Shown here piece after piece: positions 16,322-34,725 of a DNA stretch of 64,000 nucleotides. The DNA lies in NCBI GenBank assembly GCA_036874045.1, contig CM072336.1, positions 23,883,501-23,947,500 of the forward strand. The letters run 5' to 3'. The notes under the pieces are model-generated. The model saw only the letters and a program-made list of their open reading frames with translations, was not told where the DNA came from and made no database searches. Source of the DNA: Cymodocea nodosa (Eukaryota > Streptophyta > Magnoliopsida > Alismatales > Cymodoceaceae). Position numbers and translations under genes: made by a program. The first letter of the stretch is position 1, and every line of letters starts with the position of its first letter.

Positions 16322-17532
16322 ACAAGTTGTGGTTTGGGAATTTTGATAGCATTATCTTTTTGCTGGGACAAATCTTTTGGTTGTAGTCGGATGATGAGGT
16401 TTGGTCGAAAGTTTCTTGTAGTTCGTCCAGATTTTTGATGTGATAATGCTTGGCATTGCTATGGTAAAAAGACCAAACAGATCTCGTTGGTGCTTTTCCC
16501 ACTAAATCAGCTTGTTCTGTCCTATCAGATGTTTCCCCTTGAAAACCTTCTAAGAGATTTTATTCATTCAATGGAACCATATGAACATTTTTGTGCGATT
16601 AACTATATTTATCTTCTGTTGAGGAAGTTTGTCTGGTTTGGTGGAATTCGGACAACATATGCAACGGACCCTTCTTTGATAGCTACCGGACGATGTGGTT
16701 CTTCGAGACTCCAATCACGGAGATGTGTACAGGTAAACACTATTCCTCTTGTTTTTCTTACGAAACACCGCACACGCATTGTATGTCATTTATGATTATA
16801 AATATGCTTATAGAAACTACACCTTTACACGACTATTCTGGTTTGACAATGGCTGGTTGATCAAAAAGGCAGACATGCTTCAACTGATTGCTTTCCTTCG
16901 TAGATTGATGGACGATGATGCTTCAATCTTCAGATTGGCTTGTTAATACGTATATCCTTATTTTTTTAATTATCAGATTTTGATCATATAGCTAGTCAAT
17001 CAATATTGATAAGATAATATTACTGTATATTTAAGTTTCATTTTTAAGTTATATTTGTTGGTTTCACAGATCAAAATTTAACAGAATTATTTCAAATTAA
17101 GGATTAATTTATGTGAAAAAAATCGGTAATATTTGAATCTTGTCAAAAATGTATTGCACAACATAATTTTGCAACTACTTGAATTAGCTGTACAAGAAAA
17201 CAAATTACAATGAAAACCATAAGAGTCTAATGCAATTATGGAATGCAATAACAGGATTTATTAATTGTTGTAATGATCACAATAAGCAGCATTTAAGTTT
17301 AACTAATCAAGAAACCCCTAACATGTGTCATGAGCTTTGGCAGGGAATGTTTCAACCAGAAATCCACCTCAAACACCTACATGAAATCGATGTCCAATTG
17401 TTCCCTCAGGCATAACAAATCATGTCCCAAAGAGTATGGTACACTATACAATCACACTAGAAACAGTTTATGATTCTTCCAAACAAATTTATTCTTCTTC
17501 CACTTCTCTGCAGCACACGCAGTGAACAAGGC
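16322..17532. other. Spacer between convergent PEP translocator and MYB genes
   Basis: Holds the translocator 3' UTR (likely to about 16600), unassigned sequence, and the MYB 3' UTR on the opposite strand. No homologous coding region was recognised. A stretch near 16640-16732 ends at a good splice-donor-like GTAAAC but could not be tied to a gene. Confidence 0.4.
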
Positions 17533-19293
17533 TTAGATTCCCTGGTTGGCATTGTTGGCACTGCCAATGGGAGAGATCATCTCCATCAGATCAATCTCCT
17601 CCACAATCTCATAATTCATCAACGTTTTTGGTGTAAGATTAACATTCATGGATACCATCTCCTCTGCCATCAATCCTGACTTCCTATCACTGCTCTGATC
17701 CTCTACCTCTTGGTGCTTGGTGCATATGATATCCTCAAAAATGTACTTATCGCCATGAAAGAACTCCAACATGCTGCTGTAGTCATAGTCAAGTTCACAG
17801 CCATTACCATCAGGTTTAGGTTCCATTGCATTGTCACCATCCTTGCGGTCATGCTGAGGTTCTAGAATTTCCAGGCTCCTCATGTAGTCCAGCAACAACG
17901 AAGGCTTTGTGTTCTTAGAGTTCTTGCCTGATCGGCATAGGGAATGTTGCCTTCGCTTGGTCGCATTCCAGTGGTTCTTGATGCCATTCTCAGTGCGGCC
18001 AGGTAGGTGCTTGGCGATCTCAGCCCACCTGTTTCCCACCTTGGAATGGGCTTTGATGAGGATCATGTCTTCTTCCTCGCTCCATGTGTCCTTCTGTGTG
18101 TTTGCAAAGGTGAAAACCAAACACATGAAATAGTGATCTGGTTCTCCTTAATTGAAATTCTTCTTTAGTTTTGTGTTAATGGTCATACTTAAAGTGTCTA
18201 CCGATACTGCAATGCACTCGTCATTTCATAGGAAAGAAGACGGATAACGTATCGAAGATTAACAATTACTCCACTAAATTCATGATTCATGGAAATTTTA
18301 ATTTAAACGTGAATTCTCTCTGTAAGTTTTCTTCTAGTCTCTTTGTTTTTGTGAAAGTTGAAACTCTTTATATTACAGTTATCATATATTGCCTCAAAAA
18401 GGAAAATCCTTGAGATGAAATTCAGGTAATTATTTAAAGAAGAAATTATGAAGAGAACTAGGGTTTTAACCTTGATATTTGGCCTCAAATGGTTGTGCCA
18501 TCTTTCTCTGCATTGTTTTCCTATTCTCCCGTTCAGCCTCTTGGCTATGAATGACCATCTTTTAAGTCCAAACTGCTCTACTAACCTTGAAAGCAATCTG
18601 CAAAATATTAGTTCTTTTTAGAAGACAACCCTTACTCAAAATAAAGGATATTGCACTGATAAAGCAATGTATGTAAGAGACAGTACTGTTAAAATCAGTG
18701 ATGGAAAATCATCTAAATGGTGACTACCAACTACAAATATCAAAATTAGAGTTATCTAGCTAATTTAGACAGAAAGTTTTAACAGTAGAAGACTGGCTAA
18801 TGGTTGAGTGAAAGAAGAAAAAAGTGATTATGACAGTATACATCATATCACACCCTAAAGAAATAAAGGAAAACCTGTCTTCTTCTGATGTCCATTGCCC
18901 CTTCAGCCCACCACCCTTCTTCTGCATTCTTCCACAAGTCCCCTTACTTGGAGCACACGCCTTTTGAGTTCTGGTAGCTCCTCCACAAGTACTACCCTCA
19001 CCTTTCAAGTTCCTCTGAATGGTTACCATGGAGGTTTGGTCTCCAAAGTTATTTTCCAACTGATGAAAGTTTCCCCCAAAGCCGTTCCCATACACACTGC
19101 AGTCAATGTCATTGGTGTCTCTAGAAAAGGCATTTTGGTGGGTAACCTCAAAGTTTGATATGTGTCCTTCCAAAACAACAGCTTGAGCTTCCAAGGGAAT
19201 CATGGGTTGGAATCCTTGGCTCCAGTTTGAGCAGAAAGCTTCTTGGTGATAAAACCAATCTTCCATCTCATGCTTGACGCCATCAAACTCCAT
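17533..19293 (-). CDS. R2R3-MYB transcription factor, MYB98/MYB64/MYB119-like, 3 exons, 368 aa
   Basis: Minus-strand exons are 19293-18875, 18597-18471 and 18093-17533, with GT-AG introns and a TAA stop at 17535-17533. The N-terminal 130 residues are low-similarity and acidic/aromatic. The two MYB repeats follow. R2 (GQWTSEEDR to NHLRPNIK) has tryptophans in QWT, KRWS and ERWHNHL. R3 (KDTWSEEED to [10 protein letters not shown]) has tryptophans in DTW, NRW and NHW. The R2 signature [17 protein letters not shown] and the R3 sequence [20 protein letters not shown] mark the MYB98/MYB64/MYB119/MYB118 group, known in Arabidopsis for roles in the female gametophyte and embryo or endosperm. Both introns fall inside the MYB domain. 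The C-terminal 120 residues are acidic and probably an activation region. The exact orthologue and role are not determined. Confidence 0.92.
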
Positions 19294-19350
19294 GCTAGAA
19301 AAAGAAGGAAAAGAAGAAGCACTTCAAGGACATGTAACACGATGGCCTAA

Positions 19351-19357
19351 ATTTATA
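19351..19357 (-). promoter_or_regulatory. TATA box of the MYB gene
   Basis: On the minus strand GCTATAAATTT lies about 60 bp upstream of the ATG at 19293. This is consistent with a leader of about 30 nt. Confidence 0.55.
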
Positions 19358-19399
19358 GCCAAAGACTGAATATGGAGTAATAACAACCGGTTAATTTTA

Positions 19400-20897
19400 A
19401 CAAGTATGACTGTTACTTTTTCTGCTATACATGTTGGAGTTATTTGTAGGCAAAGCCTACTTAATACAGCCTTAATGGTAAAAGAAGTTTCATGTTGGTG
19501 ACATTTAGTGAAGACCATAGGATCATTATTATACCACTTTTAGTGCTGGTCTAGGCTTCATGAAAACCCCAGACAGTTTCCCAAAAGAGGTTCAGTGTGT
19601 GATACTGAGGATTTCAACTGAGTTAATATTTGGTTCCATAAAATATTGTGGATGACATTTTAGATGCTATAAGTAATATTTGGTGCACATTGTATTGTAT
19701 TGTATGTGATGCATATGGGGCGTTTTCAAAAAGACGTAAGATGCGAAGTTTGTTCATTAACTCTTGAGGAGTCCTTTAATTAATTAATCAATTTATCAAT
19801 AAATAATTGTTGTGGTAAAAAAAAAAAACCACGTTAACATCAACTTTGTTAATTGCTTTTCAAGGAGACCAAATTATTATGAAATGAGGCTAAGCTTTGT
19901 CAACAATCAGAAATAAAGTTGAGCTTTTGACTCCAGCATCTGTCGAAAACATCATGTTGTGATCAGTTTCTGCTGTTTCTTTTAGTGCCATCATTATTTG
20001 CTGCTGTAAATCTTAATATTTTTCACCTAACAAAATTCTTGCACTGTGCAAAGCGAAAGGATATATAAGCTAGACGAATGCATATATATATTATACTACA
20101 AATGAAAAATAAGTACTTGGTTAGGCATAGAGGAAAAAAATAAAATATATGATTTAACATAATATTTAGCGGTGAATAAAAATAAATAAATAAAGACTGG
20201 TACGATCATCCTCATTACCCAAACGGTGGGATTAAAGGCATTGATTGTTGGGTTAACCCAAAGATCAACATATGTGGCTCGTATGGATTATTGGGTTAGG
20301 TTTTTGGTTTCCATAAATTAGACATGGGTTGAAAAATGTCAAACACAAAATATTTGGGTTGGATATAGATTCCAAGGATGGGCTAAAATGAAATTAGAAA
20401 GTATACATATCTTATTTATTTATTTAAATAAATGTACATAATTATTAAATTAATTTCTATTATAAAACAAGAATCCATTCTCTTTGTTCTTTAAAGATCA
20501 TTCTTCCATCACTCTGATATTTTTGAGTTGTTTAATTACTTAATCGTATACTTTTTTTCTTTCCCTGGACCTGCCTATCGCCAGCAACCCTTTCCCTCAG
20601 TCACCTGTTAGCTGACATTGCCTTTGTTGTGTGCTTAGTCACATGCAGGGTACAACTCACTCCACTTGACTTTGTCTTCCACCTCACCCCTTTACCCTTC
20701 AGTTCTCCTGCATCGTATCGACACGTGGATTACAATCAAGTCGGGTTAACACAGCCCAAATCCACGATTCACCTGACCATGCCAGGTGGCGCTAGTACGG
20801 ATAAGCCTTACTTAATAGGCACGCCGATTCCAATTACCAAGTTGGAACGTCCTTCGCACAATCAAATCAAACAAGCGTCGTTTTATAGCTTCATGAA
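19400..20897. other. MYB upstream region and intergenic DNA
   Basis: AT-rich sequence with no supported gene. It includes the MYB promoter on the minus strand and a 12-bp A-run near 19818. A moderately GC-richer stretch (20570-20897) leads into the GGGCC-rich inverted-repeat element. Confidence 0.4.
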
Positions 20898-20899
20898 GA

Positions 20900-21371
20900 G
20901 GTGTCAATGGGCCAGTCTCGGCCCAAAAAGAGAAGCTCGAACGGGCTACAGTTAAGCCCGGCTCACGGTTCGCGTTTTTAAAAAATATTTTTATGTATTT
21001 AAATATTTAATATAATAAAACAATATATTTAAAAAAATCAAAATTTTCGGTGCACGGACACCTGAAAAAAGATGAATTTTTTTTCACTATTTTCTGTTAT
21101 AACTTTTGATACCACCGTTACTTATATATCATAAAAAAAATTTAATTAATATACAAGTAACATTTAGTGACACATAGATAATTTAATAAATTTTTAATGG
21201 AATTTAAGTAAAAATTCATGGAACATTTTTTAGAAAAATACATAACTTTTTGTCGGATTTTTTATATTAAATATTTAAATATATAAAAAAATTAACTTTT
21301 TCGGTCTGGGCCGATCAGCCCGTAGCCCATTCGGGCTTCTACTTTTTTGGGCTGGCCCAGCTCATTGATCC
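20900..21371. mobile_element. GGGCC-rich inverted-repeat element (hAT-like MITE candidate)
   Basis: The left arm (20900-20950) begins GTGTCAATGGGCCAG and continues GGCCCAAAAAGAGAAGC then GAACGGGCTAC. The reverse complement of the right arm (about 21312-21369) reads ATCAATGAGCTGGGCC, then GCCCAAAAAAGTAGAAGC, then GAATGGGCTAC. The arms are imperfect inverted copies. GTGTCAATGGGCC-type ends are common in plant hAT-derived miniature elements. No 8-bp target duplication was evident. The AT-rich interior holds the inverted block B shared with 11181-11320. Confidence 0.55.
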
Positions 21372-21431
21372 CTTCTTCGTTTCTTCTGGAAAGGGAGGAT
21401 TTATACATTCACGCAGTTTTTATTAGATTTT
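21098..21431. repeat. Dispersed repeat, copy 2 (inverted and direct blocks)
   Basis: 21098-21262 is an inverted copy of 11181-11320. 21375-21431 is a direct copy of 11118-11170. The order and orientation therefore differ between the two sites, with the GGGCC arm lying between the blocks here. Confidence 0.7.
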
Positions 21432-22562
21432 TCTTTAATTTTATAAAATTCAAAATTTTCTATAACAGTCGAAAAAATATTTAAGAATTATGTGGATGAT
21501 TTATTCTTCTAAATCTTATTAATATTTTTTTAAAACCTAATTATCATCAATAAAATGTATAGTAATAGTAATATATTCTATTTTAATTCTACCCTCTCAA
21601 ATGTTAAATGTACATGATATAAATGTGTTAATAAAACCTATTATATTAATTAATTTTATTCCAAGTTTATTATAAAGTTCAATAATATATCCTCTAATTA
21701 TATTTCTAGAAACTTTTTTAAATTGTGGATAATAAGCTTCTAAAATATAATCTTGAAATGTTGACTATTAACAAAATTAATAGGTAAATTTTAAATAGTA
21801 ATAAATTTAGTATGTAATTCTCAAATATTCCTAGGATCATAATGTTATTGTGTTATATTAACTTTAGTGTTAAAATTAATTTATGCTTGAATCATTTTAA
21901 TTTTTTCAAGATTTTTAGATGAGCAACTAGCTAAATGTTTAAATAAATGACTTATAACACTTAGTTTTATATGAAAAGTTTACATTATAAATGTTGTGAT
22001 AGTCTCTCTCCACTATAATGTCATCTCTTATGTCTTTTATCTTTATTGTAAACTTTAATTATAAATTTAATCTTCTTAATTTAATAATAGTACTTGAAGT
22101 CAATGCTCCACCTTTTATAGTTTGATATAGTTTGAACTTAAGAGTGTTGTTGTTTTCACTTAAAATAGTCATTGTCATTAGTGTTATTGGAGTTGTGTGT
22201 CATTTTTGTAAAGAAGTTTGACTTTAAAAGTTGAAGAAATCCAAAATTTGAAAGATAAATTTTATGATTTACAAAAAAAAAAAGTATAAATTGTGAAAAA
22301 AACTCTAACATTCTTTTTTATTTATAAATATTTACATCACTTCTTTCCTTCCTCTCTCTCTCTCTCTCCCTTTCTTCCCTTCTCTTAATTTTTTTTATGA
22401 ATGTTATTTCAACGTTTGTAAAATGAATGTTAACACCCCTTTGACACCTCTTCATCTCTTGTTGGGAAAATTATTTCTATTATTAGAAAAAAGATACAAA
22501 TACTAACAAAGAAACTCTTGGTGGCATTGGGGAGAATAACCATAGTCAAGTCTCATAGTCGA
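21432..22562. other. AT-rich intergenic DNA with CT microsatellite
   Basis: No coding potential was recognised. A CT-repeat tract lies at about 22350-22370. This stretch precedes the truncated gypsy element. Confidence 0.4.
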
Positions 22563-25500
22563 CTTAATAGATTCCTTCCACCTTGCTTCCTTCAGCCGTC
22601 GGCGACTCTTCCTCCCTCTCCTTCTCTCCATTAGCATCACCACAGCTCCCATTCAGACACGCGCGCAACAGAGGATTAATCTGAGGCATACCAACTTGGT
22701 ATCAGAGCCAGGCACTCTTGTCGTCGCCGCCATGCTGTCGAAAGAGATGGATGCCTTCAAGACGATGCTCACAGAGTCAATGGAAAACTTGCACACAGAC
22801 ATATCCATGCAAATGTAGCTCATCAAGCACAACATGCAGGCTGACCTCGACAGTGTCACGTAGACCCTAAGGAAAGGAAATCTTTAATCTCGCAGCATCT
22901 CACAACGGCGACCACGACCGCTAGGAAGAAACTGTTGAAGGAGATGACTTTTAAGGAACGTGAAATTTTTGCCCCAAAATTTAAGTCCACGAATCCAACT
23001 TCCTCCCTTTGATGGCCAACACGACTCGGAGACCTGGCTTCACAAGGCAGAGCAATACTTTCCTCTATAATGAATTGCCGAAGAATCAAAAGGTCACTCT
23101 CGCCACTTATCACTTTGAAGGAGAATCCTTGCATTGGTTCTAGTTCGTCTAGAAAAGGCAACACCTAAGTTGGGGAGACTTAGCTGCCCTAATGAGGGTG
23201 TGTTTTCATCAACAGGTGTTCGACCCTATGGCAGTCATAACCAGCCTACGACAGAGGGCAACCTGGAAACGTATCATTACCAATTCGAAGAACTCAGCAA
23301 TCAAATCGAAGGGTTGTTAGAACAGCACCACCTCAACGTCTATTTAGACGATGATTTGGAAAATCTATGTCATAACAATGAAGCCAACCATGGTGAGGGA
23401 TGCCATCGAGATCATCACATACAAAGAGCGACGCCGACGCTGTAAACTCGAGAAGAAGAAAATGGAACGTCACTCACCTTCCTTCAACAAGGACACGAAC
23501 GAGGAATATGAGCGACAGAAGGCGCAAGGGCTATGCTACCACTGTAATCAGAAATGCGTCCGGGGACACCAATGCAATCCGAAGGAGGCCTTTCTCTTGG
23601 TGCTGGTGACCAACGACAAGGACGACACAGCCGAGCCTAACCAATTGATCAATGATCAACCGACCAAGTGCCAGAAATCTCATTAATGGCTATCAGCGGC
23701 ATTACTAATTTCCAAACAATGCAGATGATGGGGGTGGTCGACGAGCATCCAATATTAATATTGGCCGACACTAGCTACTCACATAACTTTGTGGCTGCCA
23801 ACTTGAATGCCAAGAGTTGGACGTTACGAGGATGGAAAAAAAATGCAGCAGTGCTTAGTGGGGCTAACTCGTGCTCTCTCGTCGTCCGACAGGCCAAGGA
23901 GATCCTCGTCATCGAAGTAGTGGACAGTACCACTCCGAAAGACAACATGTTGCACCAACAGATGCCATACCTCCAACCAAAGGAACTAGCAAACTTGCTC
24001 ATGGAATTTGCTTCCGTTTTCGACAAGCCGAACATCTTACCTCCAGTGCGTCCCCAAGATCATAGCATCCCCTTGTTACCAGGTAGTGCTTCGCTTAGTT
24101 ACCGGCCATATCGCTACTCCCCTCAACAAAAGGTTGCCATTGAGACAAACCTACAGGAGCTACTATGGGACAAATTAGTCCGTCCAAGTACCAACCCTTA
24201 TGTTGCTCCAATACGTTTGGTGAAGAAGAAGAGTGGAGATTAGCGGTTATGCATTGACTATAGAGGATTAAACAAGCAAACGATTAAAGATAAATATTCG
24301 ATACCACTCGTAGATGACCTACTCGACGAACTTGGCGGGAGCAAAGTGTATTCTAAGCTCGATCTCTGCTCCAGCTACCACCAAGTTCGCATGTGAGATG
24401 AGGATACTTACAAGACAGCTTTTCGTACCCACCAAGGGCATACGAGTACCTCGTAATGCCATTCGGGCTTACCAATGCCCTTACTACATTTCAAGCTCTC
24501 ATGAATGGCATATTCGGTAAGTATTTAAGAAAATTTATCCTGGTTTTCTTTGACGATCTCTTAATTTACAGCAACGACCTACCAACCCACATACAACATC
24601 TTCGCATCGTCCTCCATGTTATGACCGACAACCATCTCAAGGCCAAGTGGGCTAAGTGCCAGTTTGCGATGGAACGCATCCAATATTTAGGTCATGTCAT
24701 CTCAGCTCACGGAGTCTCCATTGAGGAAGATAAGCTTCGGGCGGTATGTGAATGGTCGACTCCACAAAGTGTGCACGAACTAAAGGGTTTCTTAGGTCTG
24801 ATCGGATACTACAGACGATTCGTCCAAGCCTACAACATGATTGCGAAGCCACTTACACAGTTACTAAAAGGCGAATCCTTCCAATGGAACTTCGACTATC
24901 ATGAAGCCTTCCAACAGTTGAAAACGACCTTGATGTCGACGCCCGTACTAGCCCTACCTGACTTCTCAAAGCCATTTGTTATCGAGTGTGATGCTTGCTT
25001 CGATGGGGTGGGTGCTATCTTGATGCAGGACGGACGACCAATCGCTTTTTTGAGCCAACCACTGAAGGGGAAGAAACGTAATCTACCCATATGCGAGAAA
25101 GAGATGGTGGTGTTAGCCTTCGCAGTTCGACGGTGGAGAAACTACCTATTGGGAAGTTCATTCATTATTCGAACAGATCACGAAAGCCTTAAATACCTCT
25201 TGCATCAACGACTACACACTAATGCTCAACAGAAATGGTTACTAAAATTCATGGGATACGACTTCTCTGTGGAATACGAAAAAGGACATCAGAACACCAC
25301 CGCCGATGCCCTCTCGCACCGTCCAACTACAACTGAAGTCCTTGCCATCTCAGGCCCGCAAGTCAGCTGGTTCCATGCTATTCAACAAGCTTACAATGAA
25401 GATACTTACAAAATAAACTGCAAGAATTTGTTGATGGCAAGCTCCACCAAAATTGCTATTCGATCCGATGTGTGATACTCTATCGCAACGGGAAGCTTTT

Positions 25501-26950
25501 TCTTGAAGGCGATACAAAACTAAGCCAAAAGCTAATCGCCAAATTACATGATGCTAAGATCAGCAGCCACTACGGATATGAGAAAATGGTGGAACAGTTG
25601 AAGAAAAATTTCTACCGGAAGGGACTCTCTAGGGAAGTTCGGGACTACGTTCGTAATTGCATCATATGCCAACAATGCAAGGCAAACAACCTCAAGCTGG
25701 CAAGGCTTCTACAACCCCTACCAATACCAAACATGCCATGGCGTGACATCGCTATGGACTTTATTACAGGACTACCTTGATCCAATGGCTTCACCATCAT
25801 CCTTGTGGTAGTAGATCGCCTTACCAAACATGGGCACTTCACTGCCCTTCGGCACCCCTATACCGCCAAGACCGTCGCTCACACCTTCATTTCCAATGTT
25901 GTCAAGCTTCATGGAGTACCCCAATCCATTGTAAGTGATCGTGACCCCCTCTTTACTAGCAACTTTTGGAGAGAACTTTTTTCCTAGATGGGCACCAAAC
26001 TCGCCATGAGTTCCACCTACCACCCAGAGACTGACAGCCAAAGTGAGGTATTAAATCGTTGCCTCGAGACTTATCTTCGTTGTTTCTACCACATCGTCCC
26101 TACCACTTGGTCTGCATGGCTCCCTTGGGCAGAATACTCCTACAACATATCAAAGCACTCTGCAACCGACCTCTCCCCGTTCGAAGTAATTTACGACCAC
26201 CCACCTCCTACACTACTGTCTTACGTACCCGACACCATCCAAGCAATGGAAGTAGCAGTTCAACTTCAAAATAGGGATGTTGTAGTATTGGAAACACTAA
26301 AACACCACTTACAGGTTTCCCAAAATTGGATGAAATAGCCCAAAGACAGGGGTCGTCAGGATACACAACGCAAGATAGGTGATCTTGTCTTTATCAAACT
26401 CCAACACTATCGTCAATCTACTGTGACAGGAAAAGGGTCGTCGAAGCTTCATCCCAAGTACTACGACCCTTATCCCATCGCCAAGCAAATCAGTCCAGTG
26501 GCGTACGAACTTCAACTCCCAACTGATTCCCACATCCACCTGGTCTTTCATGCATCCCTACTGCGACCACACCAACTATGCCGCAACCTCCATCCCCAAA
26601 AGACTTGAGATGGCAAGTGACCGGACGAGTCTATTACATAGGTGAATTGCTTCAACTTCCTTAACCACTTTCCAAAGTTTTTAGTCCATCAATCTTGAGG
26701 ACGAGTAGCATATGGAGGAGGGGGAAGTTGTTACACCTTCCAATTAACCCAATCAACTCCCTACCATATTAATTATTTCCTTGTTATCGTCTCCTCTATT
26801 AAATACCCCTTTCCTAGTATTTTTCCTTACCACCTTGTTTCCTTCCTTCAGCCATCGGCGCTCCCACTCCCTCTCCTCTCTACTGACATCACTACGGCTC
26901 CCATTCAGACACGCACGCAACGGAGGATGAATCCGGGGGCGCACCAAGTT
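22563..26950 (+). mobile_element. Ty3/gypsy LTR retrotransposon (chromovirus-like), 5' LTR truncated
   Basis: A partial 5' LTR (about 22563-22695) matches the 3' part of a longer 3' LTR (about 26728-26948). Both contain CCTTCAGCC, CTCCCATTCAGACACGC and a CAACGGAGGAT-type ending. The primer-binding site TGGTATCAGAGCC (22697-22709) is complementary to initiator Met-tRNA. A polypurine tract GGAGGAGGGGGAAG lies at about 26713-26726. The gene order protease, RT, RNase H, integrase is that of gypsy elements. Homology between the LTRs starts only at about 22563, so the 5' end is lost. No target duplication could be fixed. Several stops and a frameshift make it non-autonomous. Confidence 0.85.
22732..26608 (+). 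pseudogene. Gypsy gag-pol polyprotein, degraded
   Basis: The gag starts at ATG 22732 and is soon interrupted (TAG near 22817). A CCHC zinc knuckle (CYHCNQ...HQC) is at about 23536-23575. The protease region at 23700-23830 has an altered active site: DTS replaces the usual D-S/T-G. Reverse transcriptase (24200-24600) keeps FFDD in VFFDDLLIYS but carries TAG at 24241, TGA near 24394 and a one-base shift near 24443. RNase H (24980-25320), the integrase zinc region and core (25480-26040), and a C-terminal segment ending HASLLRPH (to 26608) follow. Further stops lie near 25778, 25985 and 26336. Confidence 0.8.
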
Positions 26951-27376
26951 GTCGATCGAGAGAGATGAAGTCGAACTTCCCCACTTCTGCTAACCGCACG
27001 TGCCACACGCCCACACCACGGAGAGGTGCAGGTTGAGAGAACTCTCGTCGTGTAAAAGTAGCACACGACTACCGCAGAAATAATCATGATGGCAGTTAGA
27101 AAAGGAAACTTCCACGGTTGAAGAAACCGCCGTAATGTATGCTTGACGTCACAGAATAATCACGGAGCAAAGGGTTGGTTAGTTGTACATATGATGAGAC
27201 TGCTCCCCAAAAGGGGATGGTAACACTCCTCCTAGGTTATACAACAGACAGATGACAAAATGAGTACAGCACTTTTTCTTTTCAGAAATAAAAAGGGAGT
27301 ACAGATATCAATCCTATGAAGAAAGTCAACATGCCCGAACAAATACCTTGAAAGCATGGGAGGGGCGGGCTCTCGC
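26951..27376. other. Spacer between gypsy 3' LTR and the RNA helicase
   Basis: No gene was recognised. The right part should contain the 3' UTR of the minus-strand helicase. Confidence 0.4.
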
Positions 27377-33152
<5,776 letters not shown>

Positions 33153-33166
33153 AGAACAGCAGATTC

Positions 33167-34513
33167 CTGAAACAAAATCAATAAAAAGCTAAATATAAAA
33201 TTCTATAACCAAAATAGACCAAGTCATATCGGTATCACCTAGTAATCCAATTATCACGCAGTAACACAGGTAAAAATTTTAAAGGAGCTAGCAACAAAGC
33301 CAAAACACCAGACAGTAAAGATTTAAAGGCAAGAAACACCTTTTCCAACAGCCTGTGTAAAGAAGTCTCGGGATTATAAAGATAGCAGAACCCTTTTTTG
33401 CAGAGTAATGTACAAGATCAATGTTGGGATATTGTCTTTGTGTAGTACAAGGTAGATAACAATAAAAGGAAAGAAGCAAAAAACAAAGAAAAATAAAGAA
33501 AATTTATCAAGCATTTAGGAGCTCAAAAATCCCAATATTCTCAAAATGAAAGGAGTGTATTTTGATCCAAAGAACTTACACAACAATACCTAGATCTAGG
33601 AAAAGACCATAGGCATATTTTGGACAAGCTAACAACCCATTTCTTAGCAACCCAGAACATAGAATTATCAGAAAAAAAAATCACCACAGAGTGAAATCAA
33701 AGAGGAAGTTTATGTACAGTATCTAAAGACCCTACAGAAAAGTACTTAGGACAATGGATTTAACTTTGAGCATAAAGAAAAAGTTGTAATAATAACAGTT
33801 TCCACGATGTAACAGTTTATCAAACAATTAAAAACGCTAACACAATCGCTTCACAGAAAGTATTGATCAATTTAGTATGCAACGAAAAATGCAGAAGTGG
33901 GAGAAGAAAACATAGTTAACTACAACATGCCAAGAACATGTTTTTGGAATACAAAAACCGAAATGAACGCCCACAATTAACCCATGGTATGAAAAACTTG
34001 CAAAATTTCACAGGTTACAAAATAATTGAGGCTAAAATCCACAAAAACGCCACATAGCCGCAGCCTGATCATAATCTGATTGCAAAAGTATGCCATACAC
34101 AGATAATAATAAAAATCCAACCATCATCCAGTATCTAAATACGATGCCTAAGAGCTACATGCGATACCATAGATTTCCATAAAGCACCTAACACCAGAAA
34201 CAGAAACTCTATTGAAAGATTATAACCCTAATCTAGAAACCTTCCCTGTCCAAACCTTACCAATTCGATACAATACTGACAAAGACACTCCAATGGTCAC
34301 ATGCAAACTGGCGAAAGCCGCTGAAATCCTAGACCAGAAAGACAATACTAACTCAAGGCCACTTACACCTCACAACCTACATCAAGAATACTTCAGACAT
34401 CAATTAAATTAAATAACGATATCCAAAGACTACATGCGACACGGAAAATACAACTCCATCCGACCGGACGTTCCAAACCCTAGAATCTGGATCAGATCGG
34501 ACGAAGTAGGTAC
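33167..34513 (-). other. Leader (5' UTR) intron of the RNA helicase
   Basis: A donor (AAAG then GTACCT at 34513) and an acceptor (TTTTGTTTCAG ending at 33167) bracket a 1.35 kb AT-rich intron. Only 14 nt of leader lie between the acceptor and the ATG at 33152. The upstream leader exon (about 34514-34690) is GC- and GA-rich. First introns of this kind often raise expression in plants. The splice sites are read from sequence; their use is inferred. Confidence 0.65.
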
Positions 34514-34715
34514 CTTTCGACACTCGAGCCGCAGGGTTAGAGAACGATCCTCACGGGATCCAACGATTCCGTGGCGGAAGAGGAGGAGAGATCGGAGGAG
34601 AAGAGGAACCTCGACGGTGGCTTAGCGTGCTAAACTTTTCCCCTCTTCTCCTTTTCTTTCGACTCCGAGGACTCAGGGATCGAAACGACAGGCCGGGGAG
34701 GAGGGACAGGACTGG

Positions 34716-34725
34716 TTATTTATAG
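34716..34725 (-). promoter_or_regulatory. TATA box of the RNA helicase gene
   Basis: CTATAAATAA on the minus strand, about 30 bp upstream of the predicted start of the leader exon near 34690. Confidence 0.6.

Noticed and set aside
16620..16946. Exon-like stretch ending at a GTAAAC donor
   Set aside because: No family match was recognised and no partner exons could be found; probably translocator 3' UTR or chance.
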